A DNA stretch of 7,947 nucleotides, taken from assembly GCA_905215195.1 (NCBI GenBank), contig CAJMPF010000076.1, forward strand, positions 1-7,947, read 5' to 3'. Of the stretch, positions 1 through 6,919 are shown in pieces. Position numbers and translations under genes: made by a program. This DNA comes from an uncultured bacterium (lineage in GTDB: Bacteria > Actinomycetota > Coriobacteriia > Coriobacteriales > Coriobacteriaceae). The notes under the pieces are model-generated. The model had not been told where the DNA came from. It did no database searches and was given only the letters and a program-made list of their open reading frames with translations. The stretch's first letter is position 1; every line of letters begins with the position of its first letter.

Positions 1-1
1 C

Positions 2-238
2 ACAAACGAACTCGCGCCTGCCGCAGACGCCTATCTCCGCGCGCTGCTCGAGCACAACGCAGTACAGGCGGAATCGGCGGTAGTGCAATCGGGGCAGAGC
101 GAGGACATGCTCGTCGATACCATCAACGAGGCGCTCTTTGACCTGGTGGGCGACACCGTAATTGAATTTAGCGCGGCAGGGCCGCAGATTATTGAAGACT
201 ACGAAGCAGACGTGAGAGGATACCTAGACCATGAGTGA
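2..238 (+). CDS. sngA: TerB-C domain protein, C-terminal end only (Shango SngA-like)
   Basis: Partial gene: the reading frame is open from base 2 to a TGA at 236-238, giving the last 78 residues, with the start outside the window. The segment around MLVDTINEALFDLVGDTVIE followed by PQIIEDYEADV resembles the end of the TerB-C domain, which is found in large proteins that also carry TerB-N and TerB domains. Such proteins were first linked to tellurite-resistance-like stress systems and later to phage defence. I infer identity from this short match plus the two genes that follow, a BrxD-like ATPase and a DEVH helicase, which is the order in Shango-type systems. The TerB-like protein is thought to be a metal-binding or membrane-associated sensor; nothing visible here tests that. 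Its stop codon lies inside the start of the next gene (8-base overlap), so the two are probably translated together. Without the N-terminal part, the domain architecture and length cannot be judged. Confidence 0.7.
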   Translation, partial: TNELAPAADAYLRALLEHNAVQAESAVVQSGQSEDMLVDTINEALFDLVGDTVIEFSAAGPQIIEDYEADVRGYLDHE

Positions 239-1535
239 TACCGCATCCGCAGCACCCCGCGTGCCCAAGCGCGTCGCTGCCGTCATTCTCAACTCGCTCA
301 AGGGCGGCGTGGTCCCGCGCATCGGCCTTCCCTACATTACCGTAGGGCGCGAGGTCGAGATCCGCGCCCTGCTCACCGATCTGAGTCTCATCGCCGACGG
401 TGGTGCGAGCTTCCGCTTTCTGGTCGGTCGTTACGGCGCCGGCAAGAGCTTTTTGCTCCAAACCATCCGAACGCATGCCATGGGCGAGGGATTCGTCGTC
501 GCCGATGCAGACTTATCCCCCGAGCGCCGTCTGCAGGGCGGGCAGGAGCAGGGCCTTGCCACCTACCGCGAGCTCATACGCAATATATCGACCAAGACGC
601 GCCCCGAGGGCGGTGCGCTCAACCTTATTCTGGATCGCTGGGTTGCCTCGTGTGCCGACGTCGACGAGTCGGTCGTCAATGCCCAACTGGCCCCGCTCGA
701 GGAGATGGTCCACGGCTTCGACTTCACCCGCATGCTTCGCCGCTATCGCACGGCCGTATCCGAGGGCGACGAGGAAGCCATGAGCCGCGTGACCAAATGG
801 ATCCGCGGCGAATACCGTACCAAGAGCGAGGCTCGCGCCGAGCTGGGCTCCTCGACCATCATCAGCGATGACGACTGGTACGACTACGTTAAGCTCATCG
901 CGCGTTTTTTGGTCTGCGGCGGCTACAAGGGTATGTTGGTGCTCATCGACGAGCTCGTGAATCTGTATAAGATTCCCAACGCCATCACGCGCCAGTACAA
1001 CTACGAGAAGATCCTGACCATGTACAACGACACGCTCCAGGGCAAGGCGCAGTACCTGGGCATGATCATGGGCGGCACGCCAACCTCCATCGAAGACCGT
1101 CGCCGCGGCGTGTTCTCCTACGAGGCCCTGCGCAGCCGACTCGCTCAAGGCCGCTTTGCACGCGAGGACCTTAAGGACATGCTCGCGCCCATCATCCGCC
1201 TGCAGCCACTCACCTACGAGGAGCTGCTGGTGCTGATCGAAAAACTCATGCAAATTCACGCCGGCTACTTTGGCTGGACGCCCACGCTTACCGAGAACGA
1301 CTTGGTGGACTTCCTCAAGATCGAGTTCGGTCGTGTGGGAGCCGACACACATCTGACGCCGCGTGAAGTCATTCGCGACTTTATCGAGCTGCTCGACATC
1401 CTATGCCAGAACCCCGACGCCAACGTAGCCGAGCTGCTGCAAAGCGTCGGCGGCGACGCGCTGGCGCCGGCAGCAGCAACAGGCGACACCGATACCGCAG
1501 ACGGCGACCGTAACATCGCCGAATTCACCATCTAA
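231..1535 (+). CDS. sngB: BrxC/BrxD-family (DUF2791) P-loop ATPase, Shango SngB-like
   Basis: 434-residue cytoplasmic ATPase. Seen: a Walker A motif GRYGAGKS (residues 66-73), a Walker B strand MLVLIDE (235-241, acidic pair D240-E241), a downstream strand LGMIMGGTPTS (276-286) in the place of a sensor-1 element, and a helical C-terminal region with LTPREVIRDFIELLDIL (375-391), a signature I associate with BREX BrxC/BrxD ATPases. The last 25 or so residues are Ala/Asp/Thr-rich and probably disordered. Length fits the BrxD-type family (roughly 430). The ATG at 231 is preceded by AGAGGA at 215-220 and lies within the stop of the preceding TerB-C gene, which supports this start. Known: this ATPase family accompanies a superfamily 2 helicase in some BREX types (BrxD with BrxHI) and in Shango. 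The TerB-C gene immediately upstream favours Shango. Inference: it works with the helicase on invading DNA, probably as an AAA+-like motor or regulator. Family assignment is firm; the system assignment is good but not proven. Confidence 0.85.
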   Translation: MSDTASAAPRVPKRVAAVILNSLKGGVVPRIGLPYITVGREVEIRALLTDLSLIADGGASFRFLVGRYGAGKSFLLQTIRTHAMGEGFVVADADLSPERRLQGGQEQGLATYRELIRNISTKTRPEGGALNLILDRWVASCADVDESVVNAQLAPLEEMVHGFDFTRMLRRYRTAVSEGDEEAMSRVTKWIRGEYRTKSEARAELGSSTIISDDDWYDYVKLIARFLVCGGYKGMLVLIDELVNLYKIPNAITRQYNYEKILTMYNDTLQGKAQYLGMIMGGTPTSIEDRRRGVFSYEALRSRLAQGRFAREDLKDMLAPIIRLQPLTYEELLVLIEKLMQIHAGYFGWTPTLTENDLVDFLKIEFGRVGADTHLTPREVIRDFIELLDILCQNPDANVAELLQSVGGDALAPAAATGDTDTADGDRNIAEFTI

Positions 1536-1568
1536 CCTGCCAAAAAGGGACAGGTTTATTTTGGCAGG
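1536..1568 (+). repeat. Perfect 10-bp inverted repeat after the ATPase stop codon
   Basis: Starting directly after the TAA of the ATPase gene, CCTGCCAAAA (1536-1545) is followed after 13 bases by its exact reverse complement TTTTGGCAGG (1559-1568). No T-run follows the right arm, so it is not a standard intrinsic terminator. A second, mutually exclusive pairing exists: AACCTG (1534-1539) is the exact complement of CAGGTT (1551-1556) in the loop. The element could attenuate read-through to the helicase, protect a processed mRNA end, or be a copy of a dispersed REP-like palindrome; the loop motif GGGACAGG resembles palindromes I associate with Y1/RAYT transposases. Of these, only the pairing itself is seen. 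Confidence 0.6.
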
Positions 1569-1640
1569 CTCTATCTGGGAAAACGTTGAAGCAGTAATGC
1601 AGCAAGCCACTGCCCGCCGCGTTGAGAGATTCGCTTTTGA

Positions 1641-1647
1641 AAGGAGG
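1641..1647 (+). promoter_or_regulatory. Strong Shine-Dalgarno site that fixes the helicase start
   Basis: AAGGAGG at 1641-1647 stands 4 bases before GTG at 1652. The same frame is open upstream to a TTG at 1622, but that start would put this near-perfect ribosome binding site inside the coding region and add ten residues unlike a helicase N-terminus. GTG 1652 is therefore preferred, giving a protein that begins MNAFDRYAPFIQDFIYS. Confidence 0.75.
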
Positions 1648-1651
1648 CCCC

Positions 1652-4096
1652 GTGAACGCCTTTGACCGCTACGCCCCGTTTATCCAAGACTTCATCTACT
1701 CCCACGATTGGGAGAGCTTGCGCTCTATCCAGGTTGCGGCGGCAGATGCCATCTTTAACACGCAGGACAATGTGCTCCTGACGGCATCCACGGCTTCCGG
1801 CAAAACCGAGGCAGCCTTTTTTCCCATCCTGACCGAGTTTTGGGAGAGCCCGCCCGCAAGCGTTGGCGCCCTCTACATCGGCCCCCTCAAAGCGCTCATC
1901 AATGATCAGTTCGTCCGCCTCAACGACCTCTGCGAAGAGGCCGATATCCCCGTCTGGCACTGGCATGGCGATGTCTCGCAGTCGCACAAGGCTAAGCTCA
2001 TCAAAAAACCGAGCGGTATCCTACAGATTACGCCCGAGTCGCTCGAGGCGCTCCTGATCCATAAGCACATGGCGATCCCGCGCATGTTCTGCGATCTGCG
2101 CTATGTGGTCATCGACGAGGTCCATTCGCTCATGCGCGGCGACCGTGGCGGGCAGACGCTCTGCCTTATCGAGCGCCTGTCGCGCATGGCCGGCGTACAG
2201 CCTCGACGCATTGGCCTTTCGGCCACCATCGGCGACCCCGAGCGCACGGGCGCTTTTCTCTCACAGGGAACGGGGCGCGACTGCGTTATCCCCCGCTTTG
2301 AAGAACCGCGCCGCGTGTGGCGCATCTCCATGGAGCACTTCTACAACTCGGGTCCCCAGGCGCAGCAGCGAGGATTCACGAGCACAGGTCCGCAGGAAGC
2401 TGAGGTGCTCGCATGCGAGCGCATTGAGGCGGCACCACCCGTGGCACTGCCCGTCAGCATTCAAGACATGCGCCATAGCGGGCAACTCACACAGGAGGAA
2501 CGCCGCCAACGTCGCGAGCGGGCACGGGGCAAGGCCGCACCCAAGGACCGCCGAACTTCCTCGGCCCCCGAGGGCGAAGTCGATATCCCACGAGCGACCG
2601 AGCAGGCGCTTCTCAACCCCACCGACACGGCGCCCGACAACGCCGACCCCGGTATGGGCTATATCTTTGAGCATACGCGCGGCCGCAAGTGCCTGGTCTT
2701 TGCCAACTCGCGCGAGGAGGCAGAGGCCGCGTGCTCCATGCTGCGCAGCTACTGCGAAAGTCGACACGAGCCCGACCGCTTTCTCATCCATCACGGCAAT
2801 CTTTCGGCATCGCTGCGCGAGACGGCCGAGGAGCTCATGCGCGACGAGGAGCAGGCGCAGACAACCGTCACCACCTCTACGCTGGAGCTCGGTATCGATA
2901 TCGGCCGCCTGGAGCGCGCCTTCCAGATTGACGCGCCGTTTACCGTCAGCTCCTTTTTGCAGCGCATGGGGCGCACAGGCCGTCGCGACCTTCCGCCCGA
3001 GATGTGGTTTGTCATGCGCGAGGAAGAACCCGAGCCGCGCACGATGATGCCCGAAACCATTCCCTGGAAGCTCCTGCAGGGTATCGCGCTCGTACAACTC
3101 TATCGCGAGGAAAAGTGGGTCGAGCCGCCCGAGCTCGATCGACTCCCCTACAGCCTGCTCTATCACCAGACTATGTCGACCCTCGCCAGCACCGGCGAGC
3201 TCACGCCGGCCGAACTAGCCCAGCGCGTGCTCACGCTCAGTTATTTCCACCGTGTCTCGGCAGACGATTACCGTGTGCTGCTACGTCACCTCATTAAGAT
3301 CGACCATATCCAGGTCACCGAAGGTGGCGGGCTCATCGTGGGTCTCGCGGGCGAGCGCATCATCAACAACTTTAAGTTCTACGCTGTGTTCCAAGAAAAC
3401 GAGGAGTTCACCGTTCGCAGCGAATCGGCCGAGCTGGGCACGATTGTTAATCCGCCCCCGCCCGGTGAGCGCATCGCCATCGCCGGACACTGCTGGATCG
3501 TCGAGGAAGTGGACTGGAAGCGCCACACCGTCTTTGCCACGCAGGTCAAGGGCCGGGTGCCGGCCTACTTTGGCGACTGCCCCGGCGACATCAATACACA
3601 CGTACTCGAGCGCATGCGCAAGGCGCTCAACGAGCACGCGACATATCCGTACCTTATGGGTAACGCGCGGGCCCGCTTGGCGCAGGCTCGCCATACGGCT
3701 GAGATTTCGGGTGCGGGAGCTAAGCCGCTCATTAACCTGGGCGGCGACACCTGGGCGCTCTTCCCCTGGCTGGGCAGCTACGCCTTTTTGGCACTCGAGC
3801 GTATGCTCAAGATTAAGTGTGCCGCGGAGCTGGGCCTTCGCGGACTCGACCCGTCACGTCCGTACTTTATGCAGTTTAAGATGAAGGCCGACGAGGAGAC
3901 GTTCTTTGAGGTGCTCGCCGCCGAGGCCGAGAAGGACTTCGATCCCATCGAGTTCGTCTATCCTGGCGAGGTGCCTTACTTTGACCGCTACGACGAGTTT
4001 GTTCCCGAAGAGCTCGTGCGCAAAGGCTTTGCCGAAGGCGTGCTCGACATCGAGGGTATGAAGCAGCGCGTCCTCAGCTGGCGCGACCACGCCTAA
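1652..4096 (+). CDS. sngC: DEAD/DEAH-box (DEVH) superfamily 2 helicase, Shango SngC-like
   Basis: 814-residue ATP-dependent helicase. Motifs in order (numbered from GTG 1652): Q-motif-like LRSIQ (23-27), motif I TASTASGKTE (44-53, with K51), motif Ia IGPLKALINDQ (76-86), motif Ib ITPES (126-130), motif II DEVH (155-158), motif III SAT (190-192), motif IV region KCLVFANS (346-353), motif V TSTLELGIDIG (408-418) and motif VI QRMGRTGRR (437-445). All catalytic residues are present. About 100 residues between the two RecA lobes (roughly 233-332) are charged and low in complexity, probably a flexible insertion. The C-terminal 370 residues resemble the extra domains of Lhr-like helicases and BREX BrxHI. 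It follows the BrxD-like ATPase in the same direction after 116 bases, the only real gap in the operon, and ends 27 bases from a convergent gene, marking the end of the cluster. Inferred role: translocating on or unwinding phage nucleic acid as the third Shango component. Helicase identity is certain; the system role is inferred from context. Confidence 0.88.
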   Translation: MNAFDRYAPFIQDFIYSHDWESLRSIQVAAADAIFNTQDNVLLTASTASGKTEAAFFPILTEFWESPPASVGALYIGPLKALINDQFVRLNDLCEEADIPVWHWHGDVSQSHKAKLIKKPSGILQITPESLEALLIHKHMAIPRMFCDLRYVVIDEVHSLMRGDRGGQTLCLIERLSRMAGVQPRRIGLSATIGDPERTGAFLSQGTGRDCVIPRFEEPRRVWRISMEHFYNSGPQAQQRGFTSTGPQEAEVLACERIEAAPPVALPVSIQDMRHSGQLTQEERRQRRERARGKAAPKDRRTSSAPEGEVDIPRATEQALLNPTDTAPDNADPGMGYIFEHTRGRKCLVFANSREEAEAACSMLRSYCESRHEPDRFLIHHGNLSASLRETAEELMRDEEQAQTTVTTSTLELGIDIGRLERAFQIDAPFTVSSFLQRMGRTGRRDLPPEMWFVMREEEPEPRTMMPETIPWKLLQGIALVQLYREEKWVEPPELDRLPYSLLYHQTMSTLASTGELTPAELAQRVLTLSYFHRVSADDYRVLLRHLIKIDHIQVTEGGGLIVGLAGERIINNFKFYAVFQENEEFTVRSESAELGTIVNPPPPGERIAIAGHCWIVEEVDWKRHTVFATQVKGRVPAYFGDCPGDINTHVLERMRKALNEHATYPYLMGNARARLAQARHTAEISGAGAKPLINLGGDTWALFPWLGSYAFLALERMLKIKCAAELGLRGLDPSRPYFMQFKMKADEETFFEVLAAEAEKDFDPIEFVYPGEVPYFDRYDEFVPEELVRKGFAEGVLDIEGMKQRVLSWRDHA

Positions 4097-4124
4097 GACC
4101 AGTCTTTTTTGGGACGGGGAGACT
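4095..4124. terminator. Possible weak terminator between convergent genes
   Basis: The 27 bases between the two facing stop codons, with the edges of both genes, hold AAGAC (4095-4099) facing GTCTT (4102-4106) and a run of six T (4105-4110). AGTCT (4101-4105) can also pair with AGACT (4120-4124) around a longer loop. Stems are only 4-5 bp, so this is a weak candidate for + strand termination after the helicase gene. There is no better signal in this gap. Confidence 0.25.
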
Positions 4125-5002
4125 TACTTGTCGTGAAGGACGGTGCCGAGGAAGTCGGTGTCGAAGGGCACGGCTTCGGCAAAGGCGTAGTTGCCGCCGC
4201 TGGCGATGAGCAGGTAGTTTTCCTCGCCGCCGAACTTCGCATCGCCACATGGGACCACCCAGGCGTGGGCGAATACCTCGAGTGCCGCGGCAGCGCAGTC
4301 GCGCAGGAACGTCACATCGCTTCCCTCGTTTGCGCTCACGATATTGGCCACGTAGATACCCCCGGGGTTCAGGCTGCCCCGCACCAGGCGCAACGCTTCA
4401 ACCGTCGCCAGCTCGCGTACGGGCTCGGCACCGCCAAAGCAATCGCTCACGACCACGTCGTAGCGACGATGGCCCACGCTCGTAATGCCCAAATATGAAC
4501 GAGCCTCGGCGGTTATCACCCGCAGACGATCGCCCGCCGCGCGCTCCAGCTCGTCTAGGTAGAACCAGCGGCGCGCCAGGCGCGTAATCTCTCCGTCATA
4601 CTCGATGACGTCCATGCGCAAACCCTCGTGCGACATCAGAGCGAACTTAGGATAGGCAAACCCGCCGCCGCCCAGCATAAGCATGCGGTCGATACCGTGA
4701 CCATAAGCGTCATGCATTGCGTCCTCGGCCTCAAACACATCGTCAAACGCACGATAGTACGCAAAGACGGGCTCGGCCCAACGCTCACCAACATAGCTCG
4801 CGCTTTGGTAGACGCCGCCTTGCACCAATACGCGGACTTCGTCGCCGCCCTCATCGTGCACGCGTTTCACACGCGCCAACCCATTGCGGGTTCGCGCAAC
4901 CTGCAGACAGGCAGCACGAACAGCGACGGCGGCCGCACCAAGCGCCGCGGCCCCCAGAGCAACGCCGGCAACGACGCCGGCAGAAACACTCGGCTTGTTC
5001 AT
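4124..5002 (-). CDS. Membrane-anchored spermidine-synthase-like protein (SAM-binding Rossmann fold)
   Basis: 292 residues. An Ala/Gly/Val-rich hydrophobic stretch (about 8-35) after a short start with one lysine should anchor it in the membrane, with the enzyme domain after it. The rest follows the spermidine synthase/class I methyltransferase pattern: GGVYQSASY (62-70), the nucleotide loop MLMLGGGGFAYPK (107-119), the ribose-binding acid in VIEYD (E134), TAEARSYL (164-171) and VVVSDCFGG (183-191). True aminopropyltransferases have GGGDG and a D-x-x-D pair, as in SDCTDP of E. coli SpeE. Here the glycine loop has G114 instead of Asp, and only the first Asp (D187) of the pair remains, with G190 at the second position. 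I therefore do not call it speE: it may bind SAM or a related nucleotide, but making spermidine is doubtful. Its ATG touches the TAA of elp3 and it uses a ribosome binding site inside elp3, so the two are very likely co-expressed. Confidence 0.7.
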   Translation of the reverse strand: MNKPSVSAGVVAGVALGAAALGAAAVAVRAACLQVARTRNGLARVKRVHDEGGDEVRVLVQGGVYQSASYVGERWAEPVFAYYRAFDDVFEAEDAMHDAYGHGIDRMLMLGGGGFAYPKFALMSHEGLRMDVIEYDGEITRLARRWFYLDELERAAGDRLRVITAEARSYLGITSVGHRRYDVVVSDCFGGAEPVRELATVEALRLVRGSLNPGGIYVANIVSANEGSDVTFLRDCAAAALEVFAHAWVVPCGDAKFGGEENYLLIASGGNYAFAEAVPFDTDFLGTVLHDK

Positions 5003-6907
5003 TTAGAGCTCCTTTTGCAGATAGAGTCCATGATCGTAAAAACCCAAATGGCGATAGTACTCGCGCGTACCAATCGCGCTGATCACGTTGACGCGCGCAT
5101 AGCCGGCATCCCGGACAATCTCGCACGCACGCTCTACGAGCAAACGCCCCAACCCGTGATGCTGCGCCGCCTGGCCTTGATGCCCCACGCGCGCCGCCAT
5201 GCCATACACGTGCACCTCGCGAATCATCGCCTCGTCCGGTATCGTCGGCAACTCGTCCGTATGCGCGGCAACAAAAGCACGATCGGGCAGAGACAGGCGC
5301 AAAAAGCCCGCGATCTTGCCCTCGGGCGTCACCCACTGCAAAAAGCGCTCGCGCGTCACCGGGGTCTCGTATGCGACCTCATCAAGAGATAGCTCATCCA
5401 ACTCGGCACCCGCCGTGCTGATTTCGCGATAGCGAATCTCGCGCACCGTCGCACCGTCACCCCGAGCAGCCAGGCGGTTCTCAACGAGCTGACGCAGGTT
5501 GGGTTTCTTGTTGCCCACCATGATGTCGTCGGAACTAAAGTCGCGAATCATGCGGCTGATACGGCAGAAGGACGGCGTCACCACGATGTCATCGGCCAGC
5601 ACATCGAGCAGCTCTTCCTCGGTATAGGGGCGCCACTCGCCACGCTCATAACAGCCTACCAGGCGCGAACCCTCGATGAGCGCGCACGGGTAAACCTTGA
5701 CCTCGTCGGGCATAAAGGCCCCTTCGGTCATAAAGCGCTCGTAGTCGCGCTTATCCCCCTCGGGCGTAGCGCCCAGCAAGTTGAGCATAAAATGTGCGTG
5801 GATCTTAAAGCCAAACAGGCGCGCAAGCGAAAACGCCCGCTCGATCTGTGCCACCGTAATATGGCGCTCGTTGATGTCGAGCAGGTGCTGGTCAAGGCTT
5901 TGGATGCCCATCTGGATCTTGGTGCAGCCCAGGCAGCGGATAAGCGTGAGGGTCTGCGGCGTCACGGCATCGGGGCGCGTCTCGATAACGAGCCCCACCA
6001 CGCGATGCTTCGCCGTCTCGTTGATGCGCTGCTGACGCTCAAGTTCCTCCATCGTTGTCGTTTGCCACTCGGCAACCTCGCCCCACGGCGTACCAGGGCC
6101 GTACAGACGACGCACCGCGCGGTTGTAGCCGCCCACGGCAGCATCCACACGCTCCTGCTCGTCGGCAACGCCGGCAGCAAGCTCAGCCTCGTCTGTCGCA
6201 ATGCCGGCAACCCGATAGCGCTCGCGGCGCTCTGTTACCACCGGCGGCAGCGCATCGGCGGGAGCGTCATCGAGCAGGCGCCCCGCCTCGGCACGGCTGA
6301 TGCCCGGACGCGCCAGCATGGGGTTGGCCGCCACGCCGGCGACGGCATCGTCATTGAGCGCACGGAAAAGCTCCGACATAAACCACGTCTGATACCCTTG
6401 CGGATAGTCGCTCCAGGTGCCACCGAGCACGATGAGCTCAATCTTATTGGTTGCGTGCCCCATCTGCGAAAGCGCGGTCAGACGAGCGCTCACCTGCAGA
6501 TACGGGTCAAAGCAATTTTGCTCCGCACGGGCGCACGCCGGCTCGGCGTGCAGGTAGCTTTTGGGCATGCGCAGATCGTTGGGACAAAACAGGCAATCGC
6601 CCGAGCATGGCCAGGGCTTGGTGATAACGGTAATGGTCGCCACGCCCGAAGCCGTGCGACGAGGCTTCATACGCAGCACCTGCAGCAGTCGACGTTCCAG
6701 CTCGGCATCGACATTCCACCCAACCCAACGAGCCGGCTCCCCACGTTTTACCCGCTGGTAGAACGGCAGCAGACGGCGCTTGGCCAAATCGCGTTTGTCG
6801 GCACCCTCACGGCGCGCCTCGGCATGTATCAGTTTGACGAGCGCTTTGTCGTCCACGGTCTCGCCGCGACGCAGAGCCTCGAGTATGTTCAAGATAATCT
6901 GTTCCAT
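5003..6907 (-). CDS. elp3: Elp3 family radical SAM/GNAT tRNA wobble-uridine modification enzyme
   Basis: 634-residue bacterial Elp3. Known role: it uses SAM, a [4Fe-4S] cluster and acetyl-CoA to start carboxymethylation at C5 of U34 in tRNA anticodons. Seen: a basic, helical N-terminus (1-85) typical of the tRNA-binding part; the cluster motif C-x3-C-x2-C within PWPCSGDCLFCPND (C101, C105, C108); radical-SAM core segments ELIVLGGTWSDYP (157-169), GLVIETRPD (305-313) and IQMGIQSLD (331-339); and a C-terminal GNAT domain with REVHVYG (563-569), the acetyl-CoA loop QHHGLG (582-587) and ISAIGTREYYRHLGF (609-623). Eukaryotic and many archaeal Elp3 proteins have about 550 residues. The excess here is an insertion at about 187-295, between the GGTW and ETRPD segments. 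No other Elongator subunit is nearby, as usual in bacteria. The ATG at 6907 lacks a clear ribosome binding site, and a TACAAT box lies just upstream. It is cotranscribed with the spermidine-synthase-like gene. Confidence 0.93.
   Translation of the reverse strand: MEQIILNILEALRRGETVDDKALVKLIHAEARREGADKRDLAKRRLLPFYQRVKRGEPARWVGWNVDAELERRLLQVLRMKPRRTASGVATITVITKPWPCSGDCLFCPNDLRMPKSYLHAEPACARAEQNCFDPYLQVSARLTALSQMGHATNKIELIVLGGTWSDYPQGYQTWFMSELFRALNDDAVAGVAANPMLARPGISRAEAGRLLDDAPADALPPVVTERRERYRVAGIATDEAELAAGVADEQERVDAAVGGYNRAVRRLYGPGTPWGEVAEWQTTTMEELERQQRINETAKHRVVGLVIETRPDAVTPQTLTLIRCLGCTKIQMGIQSLDQHLLDINERHITVAQIERAFSLARLFGFKIHAHFMLNLLGATPEGDKRDYERFMTEGAFMPDEVKVYPCALIEGSRLVGCYERGEWRPYTEEELLDVLADDIVVTPSFCRISRMIRDFSSDDIMVGNKKPNLRQLVENRLAARGDGATVREIRYREISTAGAELDELSLDEVAYETPVTRERFLQWVTPEGKIAGFLRLSLPDRAFVAAHTDELPTIPDEAMIREVHVYGMAARVGHQGQAAQHHGLGRLLVERACEIVRDAGYARVNVISAIGTREYYRHLGFYDHGLYLQKEL
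5009..5014 (-). promoter_or_regulatory. Ribosome binding site inside the end of elp3, coupled start
   Basis: On the - strand AAGGAG (5014-5009) lies in the last codons of elp3. Six bases later comes TAA directly followed by ATG (TAAATG, 5005-5000). Stop and start abut without a gap, the usual layout for translational coupling, and this sets the start of the spermidine-synthase-like gene at 5002. Confidence 0.7.
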
Positions 6908-6913
6908 GACCCC

Positions 6914-6919
6914 ATTGTA
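6914..6919 (-). promoter_or_regulatory. Candidate -10 box for a leaderless elp3 transcript
   Basis: Reading the - strand, TACAAT (6919-6914; one mismatch to TATAAT) ends 6 bases before the elp3 ATG, so transcription would start at or next to that ATG. No good ribosome binding site precedes the ATG, which fits leaderless translation, common in Actinobacteria. No convincing -35 was found: a TGACGG lies 19 bases upstream but falls inside the terminator hairpin of the gene before it. Confidence 0.35.

Noticed and set aside
1536..1568. Rho-independent terminator after the ATPase gene
   Set aside because: The stem is good, but no T-run follows the right arm, and the helicase gene that should belong to the same operon lies downstream.
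1622..1651. TTG start ten codons upstream for the helicase
   Set aside because: The near-perfect ribosome binding site AAGGAGG lies inside this extension and directly precedes GTG 1652; the extra residues do not look like a helicase N-terminus.
1597..1665. 22-codon open frame (ATG 1597 to TGA 1663-1665) in the gap before the helicase, a possible leader peptide
   Set aside because: It has no convincing ribosome binding site and no visible regulatory codon pattern; an open frame this short is expected by chance in this base composition.
2261..3166. 301-codon open frame on the - strand opposite the helicase
   Set aside because: It is antisense to helicase motifs III to VI and shows no recognisable domain. 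The same applies to the 279-codon frame at 513-1352 opposite the ATPase.
4124..5002. Annotation as genuine spermidine synthase (speE)
   Set aside because: Two substrate-contacting aspartates of the family are replaced by glycine and there is a membrane anchor, so only the fold, not the activity, is supported.
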